64,000 nt of DNA from Fervidobacterium sp. UBA5837 (lineage in GTDB: Bacteria; Thermotogota; Thermotogae; Thermotogales; Fervidobacteriaceae), in assembly GCA_002432805.1 (NCBI GenBank), contig DJGV01000001.1, positions 62,001-126,000 on the forward strand, read 5' to 3'. Under the pieces are notes generated by a model. That model saw only the letters and a program-made list of their open reading frames with translations, did no database searches and was not told the DNA's origin. This document shows positions 61,384-64,000 of the stretch, one piece after another. Position 1 is the first letter of the stretch. Each line of letters starts with the position of its first letter. The position numbers were made by a program, and so were the translations under genes.

Positions 61384-61761
61384 ATGGAGTCAGAAGGTCT
61401 ACGCAACTTATTGGGAGAACTTTCAGCGTTTTTGCTTGTACTGCAATTTGCGTTATTTGTTTTCAGAAGGATATTGATACGTTCCAAAAACAAGTCACAA
61501 GGACTCGTAAAGTTCGTTAAATTTTTGAAGCCATTACACATTTATACTGGCATAGCGCTTGTTATAGTTGCCTTGACACATGGTATACTGGAACTTAACT
61601 GGATGAGGATTGGCACTGGTTGGATATTGTGGTCAGGTATTGTTGTGGCTTTCATACTTTATTTGTTCCGAAAGAGGCTTGGAAATGCATGGGTACGTTA
61701 TCATAGAACGTTAGCGTTCATATTGATCGCTTTGTTAATACTGCATTTGATCATACAGTGA
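61384..61761 (+). CDS. small four-helix membrane protein, candidate diheme cytochrome b
   Basis: A 125-residue protein with helices near 12-31, 52-70, 80-95 and 110-124. Histidines are paired within two helices: His52 and His66, and His107 and His121. Both pairs are spaced by 14, as in bis-His heme sites of cytochrome b and ferric-reductase-like proteins. No FAD or NAD domain is attached. It could be a minimal membrane heme protein that moves electrons across the membrane; that is inference from spacing. The ATG follows AAAGGAGG. Confidence 0.7.
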   Translation: MESEGLRNLLGELSAFLLVLQFALFVFRRILIRSKNKSQGLVKFVKFLKPLHIYTGIALVIVALTHGILELNWMRIGTGWILWSGIVVAFILYLFRKRLGNAWVRYHRTLAFILIALLILHLIIQ

Positions 61762-61897
61762 ATGATAGTAATTAGCAATTGATTAACAATCCAAAGGTGT
61801 TGAAGGCCATAGATACTTATACTAATCCTCATCACTATTGTTCATTCGAAATTCGTGCTATAATTGTTTTAGTTTATTGAAAGGATTGGTACATTGT

Positions 61898-62542
61898 ATG
61901 GTTGACAAAGAAAACATAGAAAGATATACGATGGGTGAGGAGATAGCAAATTCTGTTACGCATGGTGTTGGAGCATTGTTGAGCATTGCAGGGTTAGTTC
62001 TACTGATTGTATTTTCCGCTTTCACTGCAAATAGCTTGACGATAACATCTTTTACAATTTACGGTGCCTCTTTATTCTTGCTTTATCTTATTTCAACACT
62101 TTATCATGCAATCCAACATAAAAAGACAAAATTTATTTTCGAAATCATGGACCATTCGGCAATTTACCTGTTAATTGCTGGAACTTATACACCATTTTGT
62201 CTGGTGTCTCTAAAAGGCGTACTTGGTTGGACTATCTTTGGTATAGTTTGGGGATGTGCTGTTTTAGGTATCGTCTTCAAGATCTTTTTTGTCAAGAAAT
62301 TCATGTTCCTTTCCACACTGATGTACATACTAATGGGATGGATGGTTGTTTTTGCACTAAAATCGCTAATTGCTGCAACATCCAAGCAAACGATTATTTT
62401 CCTAGTTATTGGTGGACTCTTCTACACATTTGGTGCGATTTTTTATGTCTGGAGAAAGGTGAAATATCATCACATGGTGTGGCATCTTTTTGTCTTGGCT
62501 GGGAGCGTGTTTCATTACTTTTCAGTTTTGAGCATACTTTGA
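61898..62542 (+). CDS. hemolysin III/PAQR-family membrane protein
   Basis: A 214-residue protein with seven helices. Conserved family positions are EEIANSVTHGVGALLS, TLYHAIQH, IMDHSAIYLLIAGTYTPF and the final MVWHLFVLAGSVFHYFS; the His residues form a metal site in the PAQR family. The haemolysin name is historical. The start is ATG 61898; the frame opens 20 codons earlier without a site. Role unknown. Confidence 0.9.
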   Translation: MVDKENIERYTMGEEIANSVTHGVGALLSIAGLVLLIVFSAFTANSLTITSFTIYGASLFLLYLISTLYHAIQHKKTKFIFEIMDHSAIYLLIAGTYTPFCLVSLKGVLGWTIFGIVWGCAVLGIVFKIFFVKKFMFLSTLMYILMGWMVVFALKSLIAATSKQTIIFLVIGGLFYTFGAIFYVWRKVKYHHMVWHLFVLAGSVFHYFSVLSIL

Positions 62543-62590
62543 AGAACATTCTTAAGAATTTCAAGAATCTTAGAATATTGTACATACAAA

Positions 62591-62631
62591 AACCCCTCAC
62601 GCGAAAGAACTTGTGGGGGGTTGATTTTTTT
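62591..62631. terminator. bidirectional terminator after the hemolysin III gene
   Basis: A 10-bp stem AACCCCTCAC/GTGGGGGGTT (one T-G pair), 12-base loop, then a seven-base T run on the plus strand and TTTTTG on the minus strand. Confidence 0.88.
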
Positions 62632-62646
62632 AAATTCTTAATGAAC

Positions 62647-63513
62647 TTACAATTTTCTGCACATTTCGTATTGTGATAGTACCGTCCTGAATCCTACATT
62701 GCGAAGTACTTCGTACATTGCATCGTTCTCAGGTGCAGCAACGATACTTATCAATTTAGCACCGGTCTGTGCCACTATATATTCAACTGCAGCTTTAACA
62801 ACATTTTCCAAATTTTCCAATGCACCGGACATTATACCAAGATCAACTATGAAAGCTGATTCTTTACCACTCTTTCCCCAAACAAAGTATCCTTCCTCGC
62901 TATTTATATTAACACGTACATAGTTGTATCTTCCATTTGCCAAAAGGAGGCTGATAGGTTCTCTTTGCCAATTTGGATGCCTTTGTTGTTGAATTTCGAA
63001 ATTGAGAGCCATTGGATAAACAACCTTAGAATCGCTAACGATGTAAGAATAATTTCCCCCATTAGTGACTATCCTCTCCGGATTGTCCAGTATCATTGTA
63101 TGGAGATTTCTGACGATTCTGTATCCGTTTTTATCATAAAACCTCACGGCTCTTTCATCTATAGATGCAACTTCCAATAAGATTTCCTCTATGTTTTTCA
63201 TCTTTAGATGGTAATGAGAATGTTTCAAAATACGTTCTGCAAGTCCCTTACCCCTCTCACTTTCCACAACTCCCATCGCATCTATTCTGGCCCTGTTTCT
63301 CCTTAGTGCATTTAGAATAAAACCACGGGGCTCACCGTTATTTAAGAAAACAAATGAGTCATTCAGAGATACAGAATTCTCGCGTGCATCCATTTTGAAT
63401 GTTAATACACTCCAATCTATTGGAACAACGTAGTCAGAGAAGATTTTATTCACCAATTCGACGAAATCTATCAGTGAGTATTCAGATAGGACTACTATCT
63501 TTTCATCACTCAT
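62647..63513 (-). CDS. GNAT-family acetyltransferase with a second GNAT-like domain
   Basis: A 288-residue protein. The first GNAT domain (about 1-140) has the acetyl-CoA loop VVESERGKGLAERIL and the end ERAVRFYDKNGYRIV. The second half (about 150-288) ends ENDAMYEVLRNVGFRTV, a degenerate GNAT fold without a clear acetyl-CoA loop. Such two-domain proteins act on varied amines; the substrate is unknown. Confidence 0.85.
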   Translation of the reverse strand: MSDEKIVVLSEYSLIDFVELVNKIFSDYVVPIDWSVLTFKMDARENSVSLNDSFVFLNNGEPRGFILNALRRNRARIDAMGVVESERGKGLAERILKHSHYHLKMKNIEEILLEVASIDERAVRFYDKNGYRIVRNLHTMILDNPERIVTNGGNYSYIVSDSKVVYPMALNFEIQQQRHPNWQREPISLLLANGRYNYVRVNINSEEGYFVWGKSGKESAFIVDLGIMSGALENLENVVKAAVEYIVAQTGAKLISIVAAPENDAMYEVLRNVGFRTVLSQYEMCRKL

Positions 63514-63549
63514 ATCGATTCCTCCTAAAAGAGAATAGATTTATGAATA

Positions 63550-63885
63550 TTATTCTGACAATGCTTTGAGTATGCCGGCAACTAAATTTTCATCTAAGAT
63601 GCCTATGGCAGACACCCTTTCTCTTCCTATTGCTTTAGACAATTCAGATTTGTTAAAACTTTCTATACACGTTACATTATTCATCTCACATCTTATTTTC
63701 AAATCTCTCTTCACTCTATCACCAGCATCTTTTGCAACAATGATTACTTTACTCTTTATTTTTGGGTTAGTAATGTATTCTCTAAGCATGTCTTTTCCCA
63801 TGACAAAGCTTTTGGATCTTGCTGCAAAGCCTAAGTAAGTCAATATCTTTTCATTGCTTTGCACTCTTTCACTTTTTTCAGACAT
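63550..63885 (-). CDS. L7Ae/YlxQ-family RNA-binding protein
   Basis: A 111-residue protein of the L7Ae/L30e/S12e fold (YLGFAARSKSFVMGKDMLREYI, KVIIVAKDAGDRVKRDL, LSKAIGRERVSAIGI). Relatives bind kink-turn RNA, and the bacterial YlxQ type usually sits between nusA and infB; those are not in the window. The ATG follows GAGGTG. The 115 bases after 63885 hold nothing else that I can identify. Confidence 0.85.
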   Translation of the reverse strand: MSEKSERVQSNEKILTYLGFAARSKSFVMGKDMLREYITNPKIKSKVIIVAKDAGDRVKRDLKIRCEMNNVTCIESFNKSELSKAIGRERVSAIGILDENLVAGILKALSE

Positions 63886-64000
63886 CTTTTCACCTCATGT
63901 AATACAACTTTCTGTACTATTACAGCTATTATATCGATTCTATCTTATCTGACATTTCTTTGCTCAATACGCATGCATATGCGTTGTGCAAATGAATGGA

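Overview
The window is AT-rich chromosomal DNA from a thermophilic fermentative anaerobe. Gene families and gene order point to the Thermotogales, most likely Fervidobacterium or a close relative. I base this on an adenosylcobalamin-dependent ribonucleotide reductase, a GalA/GalT/GalK set and an ffh-rpsP-khpA-rimM-trmD-methyltransferase-rplS-lepB cluster that resemble Thermotoga maritima proteins as I remember them, on the NiaR/nicotinamidase pair, and on the frequent TTG/GTG starts behind strong GGAGG sites. The genus is an inference. I see no rRNA, CRISPR array, insertion sequence or prophage. The single tRNA is tRNA-Asp(GTC).

Layout. 1-8.3 kb (+): an LptF/G-type permease joined in one reading frame to an LptA/LptD-like outer-membrane protein (5' end outside the window), then tilS, ftsH, a hotdog thioesterase and a radical SAM protein. 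8.3-10.5 kb (-): rsmE, the ATPase of a sugar ABC transporter and an orphan Phd/YefM antitoxin. 10.6-14.1 kb (+): radical SAM/SPASM enzyme, TetR regulator and MFS transporter behind a TetR-type palindrome. 14.2-18.4 kb (-): S1-domain protein, rpmE, an H-NOX heme-sensor chemotaxis receptor and a membrane diguanylate cyclase. 18.5-21.4 kb (+): class II glutamine amidotransferase, lysA, tRNA-Asp and rex. 21.5-25.5 kb (-): nrdJ and an MFS exporter. 25.7-33.2 kb (+): a galactoside operon (GH42 beta-galactosidase, LacI regulator, GH36 alpha-galactosidase, galT, galK, class II aldolase) behind a LacI-type operator. 33.2-37.5 kb (-): pyrC-K-D-F-E preceded by a translated leader peptide that runs through an attenuator hairpin. 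37.6-43.4 kb (+): a possible small RNA and a four-gene cluster of membrane-anchored LPP20-like and CsgG/FlgT-like envelope proteins. 43.4-48.5 kb (-): the translation and secretion cluster. 48.5-55.7 kb (+): a decayed propeller-repeat pseudogene, FKBP isomerase, RMD1/YagE-family membrane protein, UshA-like nucleotidase, NiaR, nicotinamidase and a DEAD-box helicase with a structured leader. 55.8-61.0 kb (-): a metallo-beta-lactamase-fold hydrolase, an unknown protein and an nqrBCDEF operon lacking nqrA. 61.3-62.5 kb (+): a small four-helix candidate diheme cytochrome b and a hemolysin III protein. 62.6-63.9 kb (-): a double GNAT protein and an L7Ae-family protein.

How the genes work together. 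Redox and oxygen themes recur: Rex (NADH/NAD+), NiaR plus nicotinamidase (NAD salvage), an Nqr-type sodium pump, a predicted O2-binding H-NOX receptor beside a cyclic-di-GMP synthase, and a small bis-His membrane protein. A second theme is the cell envelope: the Lpt fusion, the LPP20/CsgG cluster and signal peptidase I. The most striking single observations are the Lpt permease/barrel polyprotein with an internal signal peptide, the PyrR-like hairpin combined with a translated leader across the pyr attenuator, the NqrA-less Nqr operon, the envelope cluster and the HX13H pairs of the 125-residue membrane protein.
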